A stretch of 34,028 nt of DNA, from assembly GCA_964587815.1 (NCBI GenBank), contig CAZPMH010000021.1, forward strand, positions 1-34,028. Reading direction: 5' to 3'. Of the stretch, positions 8,347 through 17,169 are shown one piece after another. The notes under the pieces are model-generated. The model worked only from the letters and a program-made list of their open reading frames with translations. It ran no database searches and was not told where the DNA came from. The translations under genes and the position numbers were made by a program. The DNA comes from UBA1672 sp964587815. GTDB lineage: Bacteria > Pseudomonadota > Alphaproteobacteria > Micavibrionales > Micavibrionaceae. The first letter of the stretch is position 1, and each line of letters begins with the position of its first letter.

Positions 8347-10782
8347 ATGACCGAAATTAAGAAGGTTGCCGTCATCGGCGCAGGTGTAATGGGCAGTGGA
8401 ATTGCTGCACAAATCGCAAATGCAGGTTTGCCCGTCGTCCTTTTGGATATTAAGGTTGAGGGCAAGGATTTGGCAAAAGAGGCGGTCGCCAAAATGCTCA
8501 AAGCCGACCCCGCGCCGTTCATGCTCAAAAGCAACGCCAAGCGCATTGAAACAGGCACAATCGACGATGACTTAGACAAAATCGCCGACGCCGATTGGAT
8601 CATTGAGGTTGTCGTCGAAAACCTCGAAATCAAGCACAAAACCTACAAAAAGCTGGAAGCTGCCCGCAAAAAAGACTCGATCATATCCTCCAACACATCG
8701 AGCATCCCGCTGCATAAACTCAGCGAAGGCCAGCCCGACAGCTTCAAAAAAGATTTCATGATCACGCACTTCTTTAATCCGCCACGCTACATGCGCCTGA
8801 TGGAACTGATTGTCGGTGCGGAAACCCGTCAGGATGCGATTGATACGATTCGCGATTTCTGTGACATCCGCCTCGGGAAGGGCGTGGTGATGTGTCACGA
8901 CAAGCCGGGCTTTATCGCCAACCGCCTCGGCGTATTCTGGTTAACCGCGGGCGTGAATGAGGCCGTAAAACAAGGCGTTTCGATTGAACAGGCCGATGCC
9001 GTGATGAGCAAGCCCGTCGGTATTCCGAAAACAGGTGTGTTCGGCCTGATTGATCTGGTCGGTATTGACCTGATGCCGAAACTCTCCGAATCGCTTCTGT
9101 CCAATCTGCCCGAAGACGATGATTATCGCGACATTTTCGTTGATTACAAATTCGTCCATGAAATGATTGATCAAGGCTACACAGGCCGCAAAGGAAAGGG
9201 CGGGTTCTACCGCCTCAACCCAGATGCACCGAAAGGCAAAAAAGAGAAACAAGCAACAGACCTCGGCGCACTGAACGACCCCGACGGTGCAGTTAAAAGC
9301 GCTTTCGATCCCGATAAAAGCTACATTGCATCGGAGAAAAAAGCCGCGCAAGCAATGAAATCGGTCAAGGCGGGCAAGAAAGGCCTGCGAGCCGTTGTCG
9401 AAACCGATGATGCAGGCGGCAAATACGCGTGGGAAGTCCTAAAACAAACGCTATCCTACGCCGCGCAACTGGTAGGTGAAATCGCCGACACTGTCCATGA
9501 TATCGATGAAGGCATGAAGCTCGGCTATAACTGGAAAAAAGGCCCGTTTGAAATGCTCGACGATCTTGGCCCGAAATGGTTTACCGAACAGCTAGAGCAG
9601 GCGGGCATGCCTGTGCCTGAAATGCTGCAAAAAGTCGGCGACGGAACATTCTACAAAATCGAAGATGGCGTGCAGCAATTTTTCGGCACGGACGGTAAAT
9701 ATCATGATGTTGTGCGCCCTGACGGCGTCCTTCTATTGAGCGATATCAAACTTACCTCTGAACCCGTTTTGAAAAACAGCTCTGCCAAAGTGTGGGATAT
9801 CGGTGACGGCGTTTTGTGCTTCGAAAAAACATCGAAGATGAACACGTTCGATGAAGAAATTTTCAACCTTCTGGAAGAAACAAATAAATTCATCACCAAA
9901 TCCGATGACTATAAAGCGCTCGTTATTTACAACGAAGCATCCCACTTCTCCGCTGGGGCTAATCTCGGCCTTGCGATCTTTATGATCAACATCGCCATGT
10001 GGCAACAGGTGGAAGGCTTCGTCTCTCGCGGGCAAAAAGTTTTCATGGATTTAAAATTCGCTGACTTCCCGATGGTCTCCGCGCCGAGTGGCATGGCCTT
10101 GGGCGGCGGGTGTGAAATCCTGCTCGCCTCTGACCAAGTGCAAGCACACGCCGAAACATACACAGGGCTGGTTGAGGTCGGCGTTGGCCTTATCCCTGGG
10201 TGGGGCGGCTGTAAGGAAATGATCCTGCGCTTTCAGGAACGTGAAAAAGCTAAATTCAAAAACGATATGGCCAAAATCGGCAAAGACAATATCTGGTTCT
10301 CGCCCGACACCACGCCCGTCGGCGCAGTGCGTAAGGCGTTTGAAACCATCGGCATGGCCACGGTCGCAAAATCCGCATATGAAGCGCAAAAAATCGGCTA
10401 TTTCCGCGAAACAGACGGCATCACCATGAACCGTGATCGCTTGCTCTATGATGCAAAACAGCGCGCGCTCAAGCTCGCCGAAAATTACACGCCTCCTGAA
10501 AAAATTGAGGATATTCGCCTTGGCGGTGCAGGCGCAAAAGTCGCGCTCGACCTCGCGGTGACAGACCTCCACAAATCAGGCAAAGCCACACCGTACGATG
10601 TTGTCGTGTCTGACCATTTGGCGGTTGTGCTATCAGGCGGAGATAAAGATTACACCGAAACCTTAACTGAGGATGATCTCATCAAGCTGGAACTGCAGGA
10701 ATTCATGAAACTCCTCCGCCATGACGGCACGCTTGATCGGATCGAGCATATGCTGAATACAGGAAAACCTCTCAGGAATTAA
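8347..10782 (+). CDS. Fused 3-hydroxyacyl-CoA dehydrogenase/enoyl-CoA hydratase (FadN domain order)
   Basis: An 811-residue bifunctional beta-oxidation enzyme. The NAD-binding dehydrogenase comes first (GAGVMGSG at 11-18; catalytic-loop His141 in HFFNPPR), followed by the dehydrogenase C-terminal domains. A crotonase (hydratase) domain lies from about 485 to 700, with oxyanion-hole segments HFSAGANL (533-540) and GMALGGGCEILLASD. This order is the reverse of E. coli FadB (hydratase first) and the same as Bacillus FadN. The preferred start is ATG 8347, with AAGGA about nine bases upstream; a TTG at 8341 is also in frame but too close to that site. With the thiolase and the downstream FadE it makes a near-complete fatty-acid degradation set. 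Confidence 0.9.
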   Translation: MTEIKKVAVIGAGVMGSGIAAQIANAGLPVVLLDIKVEGKDLAKEAVAKMLKADPAPFMLKSNAKRIETGTIDDDLDKIADADWIIEVVVENLEIKHKTYKKLEAARKKDSIISSNTSSIPLHKLSEGQPDSFKKDFMITHFFNPPRYMRLMELIVGAETRQDAIDTIRDFCDIRLGKGVVMCHDKPGFIANRLGVFWLTAGVNEAVKQGVSIEQADAVMSKPVGIPKTGVFGLIDLVGIDLMPKLSESLLSNLPEDDDYRDIFVDYKFVHEMIDQGYTGRKGKGGFYRLNPDAPKGKKEKQATDLGALNDPDGAVKSAFDPDKSYIASEKKAAQAMKSVKAGKKGLRAVVETDDAGGKYAWEVLKQTLSYAAQLVGEIADTVHDIDEGMKLGYNWKKGPFEMLDDLGPKWFTEQLEQAGMPVPEMLQKVGDGTFYKIEDGVQQFFGTDGKYHDVVRPDGVLLLSDIKLTSEPVLKNSSAKVWDIGDGVLCFEKTSKMNTFDEEIFNLLEETNKFITKSDDYKALVIYNEASHFSAGANLGLAIFMINIAMWQQVEGFVSRGQKVFMDLKFADFPMVSAPSGMALGGGCEILLASDQVQAHAETYTGLVEVGVGLIPGWGGCKEMILRFQEREKAKFKNDMAKIGKDNIWFSPDTTPVGAVRKAFETIGMATVAKSAYEAQKIGYFRETDGITMNRDRLLYDAKQRALKLAENYTPPEKIEDIRLGGAGAKVALDLAVTDLHKSGKATPYDVVVSDHLAVVLSGGDKDYTETLTEDDLIKLELQEFMKLLRHDGTLDRIEHMLNTGKPLRN

Positions 10783-10804
10783 TAACGTTTAGGAAGCAAA
10801 AAGT

Positions 10805-10830
10805 GCCCGGTTTCGATCGGGCTTTTTTTT
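10805..10830 (+). terminator. Intrinsic terminator after the FadN-like gene
   Basis: GCCCG/CGGGC stem with an eight-base loop followed by eight T residues, 22 bases after the FadN stop codon. It ends the fadA-to-fadN transcript just before the ceramidase-like gene. Confidence 0.88.
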
Positions 10831-10836
10831 GATCTG

Positions 10837-10845
10837 TGATACAAT
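10837..10845 (+). promoter_or_regulatory. Extended -10 promoter, possibly leaderless
   Basis: TGATACAAT matches the extended -10 form (TG-n-TATAAT, one mismatch). It begins just after the terminator T-tract and ends eight bases before the ATG at 10854. A transcript starting at the usual distance would begin at or next to the start codon, and no Shine-Dalgarno sequence is visible. No good -35 box is present. Confidence 0.45.
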
Positions 10846-10853
10846 ACTATCTG

Positions 10854-11501
10854 ATGGAAAATTACATAGACATATATTGTGAACGCCTGACGCCAGGCCT
10901 ATGGGCGGAGCCGCTCAACGCGATCACGAACGCAGCCTTCATTCTTGCCGCTTTTCTATCCTACCTGCTGGCAGAACGCAAAGACGCACTCACCAAACAA
11001 AGCGTCACGCTCATCACAATTCTAACCCTCATCGGCATTGGCTCAACACTCTTCCACACATTCGCAACGAAAATGACAATGCTAATGGATGTTGTGCCGA
11101 TTCTGGTCTACCAAATAGGCTTCATCTGGTTCTACAGCCTTTACGTCATCAGATTAAACGCCATAAAAACCGCAGGCCTGTTCGCACTCTTCCTGATTTT
11201 GACGGTAACCTCGGAAATGATGCCGTCGCACATTCTCAACGGTTCTTTAGGCTACTTACCCGCGATCATGTTCTTGGCGGGATTCGGGATTTGGCACGCT
11301 AGAAATCTTGAAAACGAACGCTACACATTGCTCACCGCGGCGGGGCTGTTCCTCATCTCACTCACCTTCCGCTCAATCGATATGGCCGTGTGCCAAACAC
11401 TGCCCATCGGCACGCATTTCCTCTGGCATTGCCTCAATGGATGCGTGCTTTATTTAACCACGCGCACCTACATTTTATCGGCAAAAAAAGCTGAAATATG
11501 A
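10854..11501 (+). CDS. CREST-superfamily (ceramidase/alkaline phytoceramidase-like) membrane protein
   Basis: A 215-residue polytopic membrane protein with about seven hydrophobic segments. The N-terminal DIYCERLTPGLWAEPLNA (about 5-22) and the following ITNAAFILAA are characteristic of the ceramidase family (PF05875-type), as are GSTLFHTFAT and the downstream DVVPILVYQ, which supply the Ser, His and Asp of the family metal site. A late HFLWHCLNG gives the two further His residues. The family hydrolyses amide bonds in ceramides; bacterial members are poorly characterised, so the substrate here is inferred only. The ATG at 10854 is chosen because the homologous region begins right there. It lies between FadN and FadE, which suggests a role in releasing or handling fatty acids. 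Confidence 0.8.
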   Translation: MENYIDIYCERLTPGLWAEPLNAITNAAFILAAFLSYLLAERKDALTKQSVTLITILTLIGIGSTLFHTFATKMTMLMDVVPILVYQIGFIWFYSLYVIRLNAIKTAGLFALFLILTVTSEMMPSHILNGSLGYLPAIMFLAGFGIWHARNLENERYTLLTAAGLFLISLTFRSIDMAVCQTLPIGTHFLWHCLNGCVLYLTTRTYILSAKKAEI

Positions 11502-11507
11502 TATAAT
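11499..11507 (+). promoter_or_regulatory. Extended -10 promoter for the FadE gene
   Basis: TGATATAAT is a perfect extended -10 element; its TGA is also the stop codon of the ceramidase-like gene. The ATG of the next gene is 28 bases downstream, with GAAAGGAA as ribosome-binding site. No clear -35 box is seen. The same nine bases occur on the minus strand before fadL. Confidence 0.55.
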
Positions 11508-11535
11508 CGAATTCTTATAAACTGAAAGGAACACG

Positions 11536-13326
11536 ATGCCCGTTTACAACGCACCTTTAGACGATATCCGCTTCATTCTTCACGATGTTTTGAACATCGA
11601 TCAGCTTTCTGAGCTCGAAGCCTACAGCGATTTTTCCGCTGATTTGGGAGATCAGATTTTGGAAGAGGGCGCAAAAATCTGTGAACAGGTGCTGCAACCC
11701 ATCAATCTAAGTGGCGACCAAGAAGGCTGCAAACTCGAAAACGGCGTCGTCAGAACACCTGAAGGCTTTAAAGAGGCGTACGACACCTTTGCAGAAGGCG
11801 GCTGGTGCGGCCTGTCGGGCGATCCTGAATATGGCGGCATGGGCATGCCCGTGGCCTTAAATACAGTGATGCAGGAAATGATCTGCTCCGCGAATATGAG
11901 CTTCGGCATGTATCCCGGCCTTTCACAGGGCGCGTATGAAGCCCTGCATTATTTCGGCACGGATGAACAAAAAGATACCTACCTTCCCAAATTACTGGAA
12001 GGCACATGGTCAGGCACCATGAACCTAACCGAGCCACACTGCGGAACCGACCTTGGCCTGATCAAAACCAAAGCTGAACCGCATGATGATGGTTCTTACG
12101 CGGTAACAGGCACAAAGATATTCATCAGCGCAGGCGAGCATGATCTGACAGAAAACATCGTCCACCTTGTCTTGGCCAAACTGCCGAACGCGCCCGAGGG
12201 CGTAAAGGGTATATCACTGTTCGTTGTGCCGAAATTCCTGCCGAAAGAAGATGGCAGCGTCGGCGCGCGCAACGGCGTGTCCTGCGGTTCTATCGAACAC
12301 AAAATGGGCATCCATGCCAACTCAACCTGCGTCATGAATTTCGATGATGCGAAAGGCTGGCTGGTCGGTGAACCGCACAAAGGCTTAAAAGCCATGTTCG
12401 TCATGATGAACGCGGCAAGGCTTGGCGTTGGAATGCAAGGGCTCGGCATCGCCGAAGTCGCATATCAAAACGCGCTCGACTACGCGAAAGACCGCCTGCA
12501 AATGCGCTCTTTAACAGGAACAAAAGCGCCTGATAAACCCGCTGACCCGATCATCGTCCACCCTGACGTGCGCCGCATGCTCCTCAAATCCAAATCAATT
12601 GTGGAGGCGGGGCGCGCGCTTTCTTACTGGACAGGCTTAAATCTCGACATCGCAGAAAAAAGCAAAGATGAGAAGGAAAAACAGGCAGCAAATGATTTGG
12701 TCGCTTTGCTAACACCTATTGTGAAGGCCTACCTCACCGATATGGGAACCGAAGTCGCCAATGAATGCCTGCAAGTCTATGGCGGTCACGGCTACATCGC
12801 CGAATGGGGTATGGAGCAATTCGTCCGTGACGCGCGCATCGCACAGATTTACGAGGGCACAAACGGCATTCAGGCACTCGACCTTGTCGGCCGTAAGATG
12901 CCGCAAAATTTCGGGCGTAATCTCCGCCGTTTCTTCCACCCTGTGCAAGAATTCATCAATGAACACCAAGCCAACAGCGAATTGCAGGACTTCATCTTCC
13001 CATTGGCAAAATCATTTATGAAATTGCAACAGGCCACGGCCATGGTCGCACAAAAAGGCCTTGTAAATCCCGATGAAGCGGGCGCGGCCTCCAGCGATTA
13101 TTTACGCCAGTTCGCCCTTGTTTCATTGGCCTTCATGTGGTGCAAAATGGTCATCGCGGCAAAAGCAAAACTGGACAGCGGTGAGGGAGATAAAACTTTC
13201 TACGAATCCAAAATCAAAACCGCCAATTTCTTCATGACGCGCATCCTGCCCGAAGCCGACGCACGCTTCAAAATGGTCATGGCGGGCGCTAGCTCGATGA
13301 TGGCTTTGGATGAGGACGAATTTTAA
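11536..13326 (+). CDS. Acyl-CoA dehydrogenase, long FadE/DmdC-type with C-terminal extension
   Basis: A 596-residue flavoenzyme for the first beta-oxidation step, forming trans-2-enoyl-CoA. The N-terminal YNAPLDDIRFILHDVL is the short extra domain (AcylCoA_DH_N type) of the about 590-600-residue subgroup that includes 3-methylmercaptopropionyl-CoA dehydrogenase DmdC. The flavin-binding region has MNLTEPHCGTDLGLIKTKA. The catalytic base is Glu440 in QIYEGTNGIQALDLVGRKM. A helical C-terminal domain covers about 460-596. It lies after the ceramidase-like gene with its own probable promoter. A DmdC role (dimethylsulphoniopropionate breakdown) cannot be excluded by sequence reading, but the adjacent thiolase and FadN-like enzyme favour fatty acids. 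Electron-transfer flavoprotein genes are not in this window. Confidence 0.9.
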   Translation: MPVYNAPLDDIRFILHDVLNIDQLSELEAYSDFSADLGDQILEEGAKICEQVLQPINLSGDQEGCKLENGVVRTPEGFKEAYDTFAEGGWCGLSGDPEYGGMGMPVALNTVMQEMICSANMSFGMYPGLSQGAYEALHYFGTDEQKDTYLPKLLEGTWSGTMNLTEPHCGTDLGLIKTKAEPHDDGSYAVTGTKIFISAGEHDLTENIVHLVLAKLPNAPEGVKGISLFVVPKFLPKEDGSVGARNGVSCGSIEHKMGIHANSTCVMNFDDAKGWLVGEPHKGLKAMFVMMNAARLGVGMQGLGIAEVAYQNALDYAKDRLQMRSLTGTKAPDKPADPIIVHPDVRRMLLKSKSIVEAGRALSYWTGLNLDIAEKSKDEKEKQAANDLVALLTPIVKAYLTDMGTEVANECLQVYGGHGYIAEWGMEQFVRDARIAQIYEGTNGIQALDLVGRKMPQNFGRNLRRFFHPVQEFINEHQANSELQDFIFPLAKSFMKLQQATAMVAQKGLVNPDEAGAASSDYLRQFALVSLAFMWCKMVIAAKAKLDSGEGDKTFYESKIKTANFFMTRILPEADARFKMVMAGASSMMALDEDEF

Positions 13327-13356
13327 AACGCTTATATACCAAAGACATAAGAAAAA

Positions 13357-13388
13357 AATCGGCGCAGGACATACGGTTTGCGCCGATT
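13357..13388. terminator. Hairpin after the FadE gene
   Basis: A perfect ten-base stem AATCGGCGCA/TGCGCCGATT with a 12-base loop, 30 bases past the FadE stop. On the plus strand it is followed only by AAATTT, while the run of seven A before it would make a good U-tract on the minus strand, where no gene is ending. It is probably a terminator for fadE. Confidence 0.6.
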
Positions 13389-13450
13389 AAATTTGCGCTC
13401 AAGGTTCTTTTTTGGCAAAATAAAGCTAACCCAAAAATAAGGAAAAATTG

Positions 13451-15382
13451 ATGCCAAAAGACGTCACCGTCGATCAATTTCTAAAAGCCAGAAATGAATA
13501 TGACAGCCTGAACGCAACGCATTACAGCGACCGCAATGCGGCGTTCTATGACCGAAAGAAAGCCTTGCGCGATGAAATTAATGCAATCGCATTAAAAGTG
13601 GCGCGCGAAATCGGCGACGCTGAAGCGATTTATTGGGTATGTAACGACTTCAAAAATGGAAATGGTCGTACCGAGCTACAGGTCAATGAATACACAGACC
13701 TACTGGAAAAGGCCGTAAAAAAAGGGCATGTCCCGTCTATGCTGCTTTTGGCTGATCATTATTCGGGAACGTGGGAACTGCATGATCTCAAACAAATAAA
13801 CAAACGTCGCGCCGGCCATCTCTATAAAAAAGCTGCAGAGTTAGGCAACAATGACGCCAAATTTGAATACGCCAAAATTTTAATGAAAACAAAAGCGGGG
13901 CATGAGCGCGCCGAAGCTTTACTAAAAGAGCTGTTTAAAGTGCCGTATCTTATGGCCTATCAATATTACTATTCGAAATTCCATCAAGACGAAAATGCAC
14001 CATACCGCCACAAAGAGGCGGAAGGCTTTAAAGTGCTGAAATCTGCACTCCAACATATTGAAAAACGCGGCGAAGGATATTCCTACATGTCCGCGCAAAA
14101 AATCTACTACGCGCTTGGCCTATGCTACGATAAAGGCTACGGCTGCAAAGTTGATGCTGAAAAAGCTGAATTTTATATGCGCCAAAGCGTGAAAGTAAAT
14201 GACACATCTTATGCTGCACGATGGCTGGCGCGCAAAGGCCTGAATAAGGATGAAAATAAAGATCAGGGCGCAAGCGCAGCCTTCAGCCCCGATCCGCAAA
14301 AATCAAAACCTGCGGGCGGCGGATCGTCTCAGAACAACGGTAAGCCCGATGTGTTTTCCATGTTCAATGAAGATACAGATCTGGAGCAGACCATCGATGA
14401 AAATTCAGATGCTAGTGATTTAGAAGACGAAGAACTTATCATCGATTTAGATGAACCACTAAGCTTCATTGATTTCTCGAAGAAGCCAATTGTTGAACAA
14501 GCGCCTGAAACGCCGCTTCTAACAAAAGATGACCTTGAGCGCGTTTTAAAGCCTTTCGATTCAATCGTTGGTCTCGATAACGTGAAAGAACAAATCCATG
14601 AGCTGTTCTACATGATAGCGGTAGAAGAGCGTCGTCGTAAGAGCGGTATAGAAACCGACTTCAGCCCGTCATTACATATGGTCTTTACAGGCAACCCGGG
14701 CACAGGAAAAACGATGGTTGCCCGCATGCTGGGTAAAGTTTTAAAGGATTTGCGTCTTCTGAAAAAAGGCCACGTCGTCGAGGTTGATCGCTCCAAACTG
14801 GTCGGCCAATATATCGGCCAAACCGAATTTATCACACGCGAAGTCTTCAAACGTGCCCATAACGGCATCTTGTTCATCGACGAAGCCTACAGCCTGGAAA
14901 AAGGATATTCCCCGAATGATTTCGGGCATGAGGTGATGGCGATGCTTGTCAAAGAAATGGAAGATCGTCGTAAAGATCTGGTTGTTATCTTCGCAGGCTA
15001 CCCTGAGGAAATGAAATGGATGCTCGATTCAAATCCGGGCATGAATTCACGTATTGGCCTAACGCTGAATTTCTCCGATTATAAGGACAGCGAATTGGCG
15101 AAAATCTTCGTGCAACACTGCAAAGACATGCAATTCATTCCCGCAAAAGGTGTGGAAGAGCGTGTCGAGGCAATCCTAAAGCATATGGATAAAAGCAAGA
15201 AAGAAAAGTTTGGAAATGCGCGCGGCGTCAGAAATCTACTCGAACAAACCATACGCGCCCAATCAAAACGCATCTTCGAACAGGATGTAAAAGGCAAGAA
15301 GAAAATAATGACGATTCTGCCCGAGGATATCCCCGGCGATTACAAACCGCCAAGCGACGGAAAAATCATATCGTTACACTAA
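13451..15382 (+). CDS. Sel1-like repeat protein fused to CbbX/SpoVK-type AAA+ ATPase
   Basis: A 643-residue protein. Residues about 40-270 are helical Sel1/TPR-like repeats (for example LLEKAVKKGHVPSMLLLADHY, LYKKAAELGNNDAKFEYAKI, ALGLCYDKGYGCKVDAEKA). A flexible, acidic linker spans about 275-350. The C-terminal third is an AAA+ module of the CbbX/SpoVK/EccA clade: Walker A GNPGTGKT at 414-421, Walker B ILFIDEAYS with Asp477 and Glu478, pore-region GQYIGQT, and FAGYPEEM plus a NARGVRN sensor-2 segment. CbbX remodels Rubisco; no Rubisco genes are nearby, so this is more likely a general remodelling ATPase with repeats binding the client. The ATG at 13451 has AAGGA seven bases ahead; the TTG at 13448 is less likely. 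Confidence 0.85.
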   Translation: MPKDVTVDQFLKARNEYDSLNATHYSDRNAAFYDRKKALRDEINAIALKVAREIGDAEAIYWVCNDFKNGNGRTELQVNEYTDLLEKAVKKGHVPSMLLLADHYSGTWELHDLKQINKRRAGHLYKKAAELGNNDAKFEYAKILMKTKAGHERAEALLKELFKVPYLMAYQYYYSKFHQDENAPYRHKEAEGFKVLKSALQHIEKRGEGYSYMSAQKIYYALGLCYDKGYGCKVDAEKAEFYMRQSVKVNDTSYAARWLARKGLNKDENKDQGASAAFSPDPQKSKPAGGGSSQNNGKPDVFSMFNEDTDLEQTIDENSDASDLEDEELIIDLDEPLSFIDFSKKPIVEQAPETPLLTKDDLERVLKPFDSIVGLDNVKEQIHELFYMIAVEERRRKSGIETDFSPSLHMVFTGNPGTGKTMVARMLGKVLKDLRLLKKGHVVEVDRSKLVGQYIGQTEFITREVFKRAHNGILFIDEAYSLEKGYSPNDFGHEVMAMLVKEMEDRRKDLVVIFAGYPEEMKWMLDSNPGMNSRIGLTLNFSDYKDSELAKIFVQHCKDMQFIPAKGVEERVEAILKHMDKSKKEKFGNARGVRNLLEQTIRAQSKRIFEQDVKGKKKIMTILPEDIPGDYKPPSDGKIISLH

Positions 15383-15401
15383 AGTTCTGTAGAAAAACTC
15401 T

Positions 15402-15427
15402 AAAAAAAGGCCGGGTTTCCCCGGCCT
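15402..15427 (-). terminator. Intrinsic terminator for the minus-strand coiled-coil gene
   Basis: A perfect stem AGGCCGGG/CCCGGCCT with a four-base loop. On the minus strand it is followed by TTTTTTT, making a strong terminator for the gene ending at 15540. It also lies 25 bases after the stop of the plus-strand AAA+ gene and may serve both, though the plus-strand side lacks a T run. Confidence 0.8.
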
Positions 15428-15431
15428 GTGT

Positions 15432-15525
15432 ACGCAGTAAGTAAAAACGCAATAACGCAAAAGAGTTGCCGTATTTCTTACGGCGATATACGCATAAACA
15501 AAGGAAGTAACGCAGTATAAACGCA
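15432..15525. repeat. Six scattered ACGCA repeats between convergent genes
   Basis: ACGCA occurs at 15432, 15447, 15455, 15490, 15510 and 15521, usually preceded by TA or AA and often followed by GT. A GCCGTA/TACGGC inverted repeat lies at 15468-15484. Spacing is irregular (15, 8, 35, 20 and 11 bases). No function is assigned. Confidence 0.3.
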
Positions 15526-15539
15526 GTGTTAACCAAGTA

Positions 15540-17021
15540 TTAGAGGGCGCTAAGCCTTTGTTCTAAAAGCCTGATACGTTCCTCATAACGCTGTTGTTGT
15601 CTCGCGAGGTTGTTCTCCGCTTTCAATAGCGCAGCCTCTAAAGACGTCAATTTAGCAATTTGCTTTTGGTCCGTAAGTTGCGGGTCAAAGAGCATTCTTT
15701 CAAGCTCAGCCTTCTCTAGATCGCAGGCCGCACGATGAGATTGTAACTGACGACCGAGTCGCATAATTTGGCGCTCTGCTTCATCAAACTTCATCGTTGC
15801 TTTTTCTAAATTCCAATTATCTGACGCCACATCCAACCGCTCGGCTTTGGCATCGGCTAAAACATTCTTCAACTCTTCATCAAGCATCTCATTCTCGCGC
15901 TTCAAACGCATAATCTGAGATTCAAGAGCCTGAACCTTATCGGCCACCTTGGCCATATGGTCTGCAGAAGCGCCCGCAGCAGGTTGAATAGCAGCAGATT
16001 GAACAGCGTCTATATCCTCACGAGCAACCTGGGCAACCTTTTGAGGCTTCGTGAAGTCAACAACATGCTCGTGCACAATTTTATCACGTGTGTAAACCGG
16101 TGAAGGGCTCTTAATTGACGTCGACGATGCTTGCTGATCAGCATGAACGCTAGCTTTCGCCGTTGCATGTGCTTTAACAGGGTCACTTTGTTCCATGACT
16201 TTTTCATTCATGGCGGTGATATCATCAATAATTTCCGGAATATCAACCGACGCAGGCGCAGGTAAAAGCGCAACCTTTGCGGTATCTGCTTTTACGCTCT
16301 CAACAGAAGAAACGGCCGCCTTTTGAACTCCCGCCTTGCCATTTTCTTCTTGCACAGGCTTTAGCACTGCAGCCATCGCAGAAGGCGCCTTTATAACGGG
16401 CTTTTCTTTCTTAACAACCTGATCAATAGGGCTGGCTTGGGATGAAACATCCGAAACACGTTGCAAGACATCGTCAGCAGGGGCCGGAGGCTCTTCAACC
16501 TTCGCCATCGTAATGCCGGGAGACACACAAGCTGTGAAATTTTTCATCGCAGCATTGAGGCCCGTCATATAAAGGCGGAAAACATTATCACGAATTTGCA
16601 CATCAACCGATCCGGCAGAGAGAATGTCCTGGAAGAAATCTTGCTTCTTACGTAGATCACTCACAAGAAGATTTTGTTTGAATGCTTTTGTCGGAACGAG
16701 CGCAGAAGAAACACCGGGCACGGAATACTTCGCTTCATACTTAAACCCGCGCTGAAAAATATTCTGACGAAAATCGATGTTAATATTGCTAAAGCCGCCT
16801 TGATGACCTGAAATCTGAATCACGTAGCCATTGTTAAATTCGTTCGTAATAACACAGCTGGCAGGGGCATTATCAGATTTAAGCTGAACCCGCTCAACGG
16901 TCCATTTATGTTTAGGGAAGAATGAATGCTCAGGCATGCTTGTATCCGCGGTAGCGGGCGTAATTGACAAGGCTGCAAAGCAAACCGAAAACAATAACGA
17001 GTGACGTGTTTTGTTTAACAT
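15540..17021 (-). CDS. Secreted protein with C-terminal coiled coil, unknown function
   Basis: A 493-residue protein with a clear Sec signal peptide (basic MLNKTRHS, hydrophobic LLFSVCFAALSI, cleavage probably after PATA near residue 25). Residues about 30-170 form a globular domain with two cysteines (ASCVITNEF and FTACVSPG) that could form a disulphide. A long Ala/Val/Pro/Lys-rich, probably disordered region covers about 175-345. A coiled coil runs from about 355 to the end (ALESQIMRLKRENEMLDEEL, then LEKAELERMLF and EERIRLLEQRLSAL). It probably resides in the periplasm, perhaps as an envelope tether or scaffold. I do not recognise a family. It is transcribed divergently from the SCP2-thioesterase pair. 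Confidence 0.8.
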   Translation of the reverse strand: MLNKTRHSLLFSVCFAALSITPATADTSMPEHSFFPKHKWTVERVQLKSDNAPASCVITNEFNNGYVIQISGHQGGFSNINIDFRQNIFQRGFKYEAKYSVPGVSSALVPTKAFKQNLLVSDLRKKQDFFQDILSAGSVDVQIRDNVFRLYMTGLNAAMKNFTACVSPGITMAKVEEPPAPADDVLQRVSDVSSQASPIDQVVKKEKPVIKAPSAMAAVLKPVQEENGKAGVQKAAVSSVESVKADTAKVALLPAPASVDIPEIIDDITAMNEKVMEQSDPVKAHATAKASVHADQQASSTSIKSPSPVYTRDKIVHEHVVDFTKPQKVAQVAREDIDAVQSAAIQPAAGASADHMAKVADKVQALESQIMRLKRENEMLDEELKNVLADAKAERLDVASDNWNLEKATMKFDEAERQIMRLGRQLQSHRAACDLEKAELERMLFDPQLTDQKQIAKLTSLEAALLKAENNLARQQQRYEERIRLLEQRLSAL

Positions 17022-17157
17022 TATTTTTAATTCCGAAATATGGGGCGAATCGCCTGTGTGAAGAAAGTGATTACTTTCATGACCATGTTTGCAGGCATTA
17101 AGAGAATAAAAAAGGATTACGCGTTTTTTTATAGGTTATTTTTGTGGAAAACTTCTG

Positions 17158-17163
17158 TATAAT
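17158..17163 (+). promoter_or_regulatory. -10 element immediately before the SCP2 gene
   Basis: A perfect TATAAT hexamer preceded directly by TG, ending six bases before the ATG at 17170. The expected transcription start falls on or next to the start codon, so the mRNA could be leaderless; there is no Shine-Dalgarno sequence between them. No convincing -35 box is seen. Confidence 0.5.
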
Positions 17164-17169
17164 GAAAAT

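Noticed and set aside
10051..10572. Minus-strand 173-codon frame inside the FadN-like gene
   Set aside because: It is a shadow of the crotonase domain, which has intact motifs on the plus strand.
13451..15382. CbbX (Rubisco activase) as the gene name
   Set aside because: The AAA+ domain belongs to that clade, but the Sel1 fusion and the lack of Rubisco genes make the specific name unsafe.
15432..15525. ACGCA repeats as origin iterons
   Set aside because: They are too short and irregularly spaced, and no replication initiator gene or DnaA boxes are nearby.
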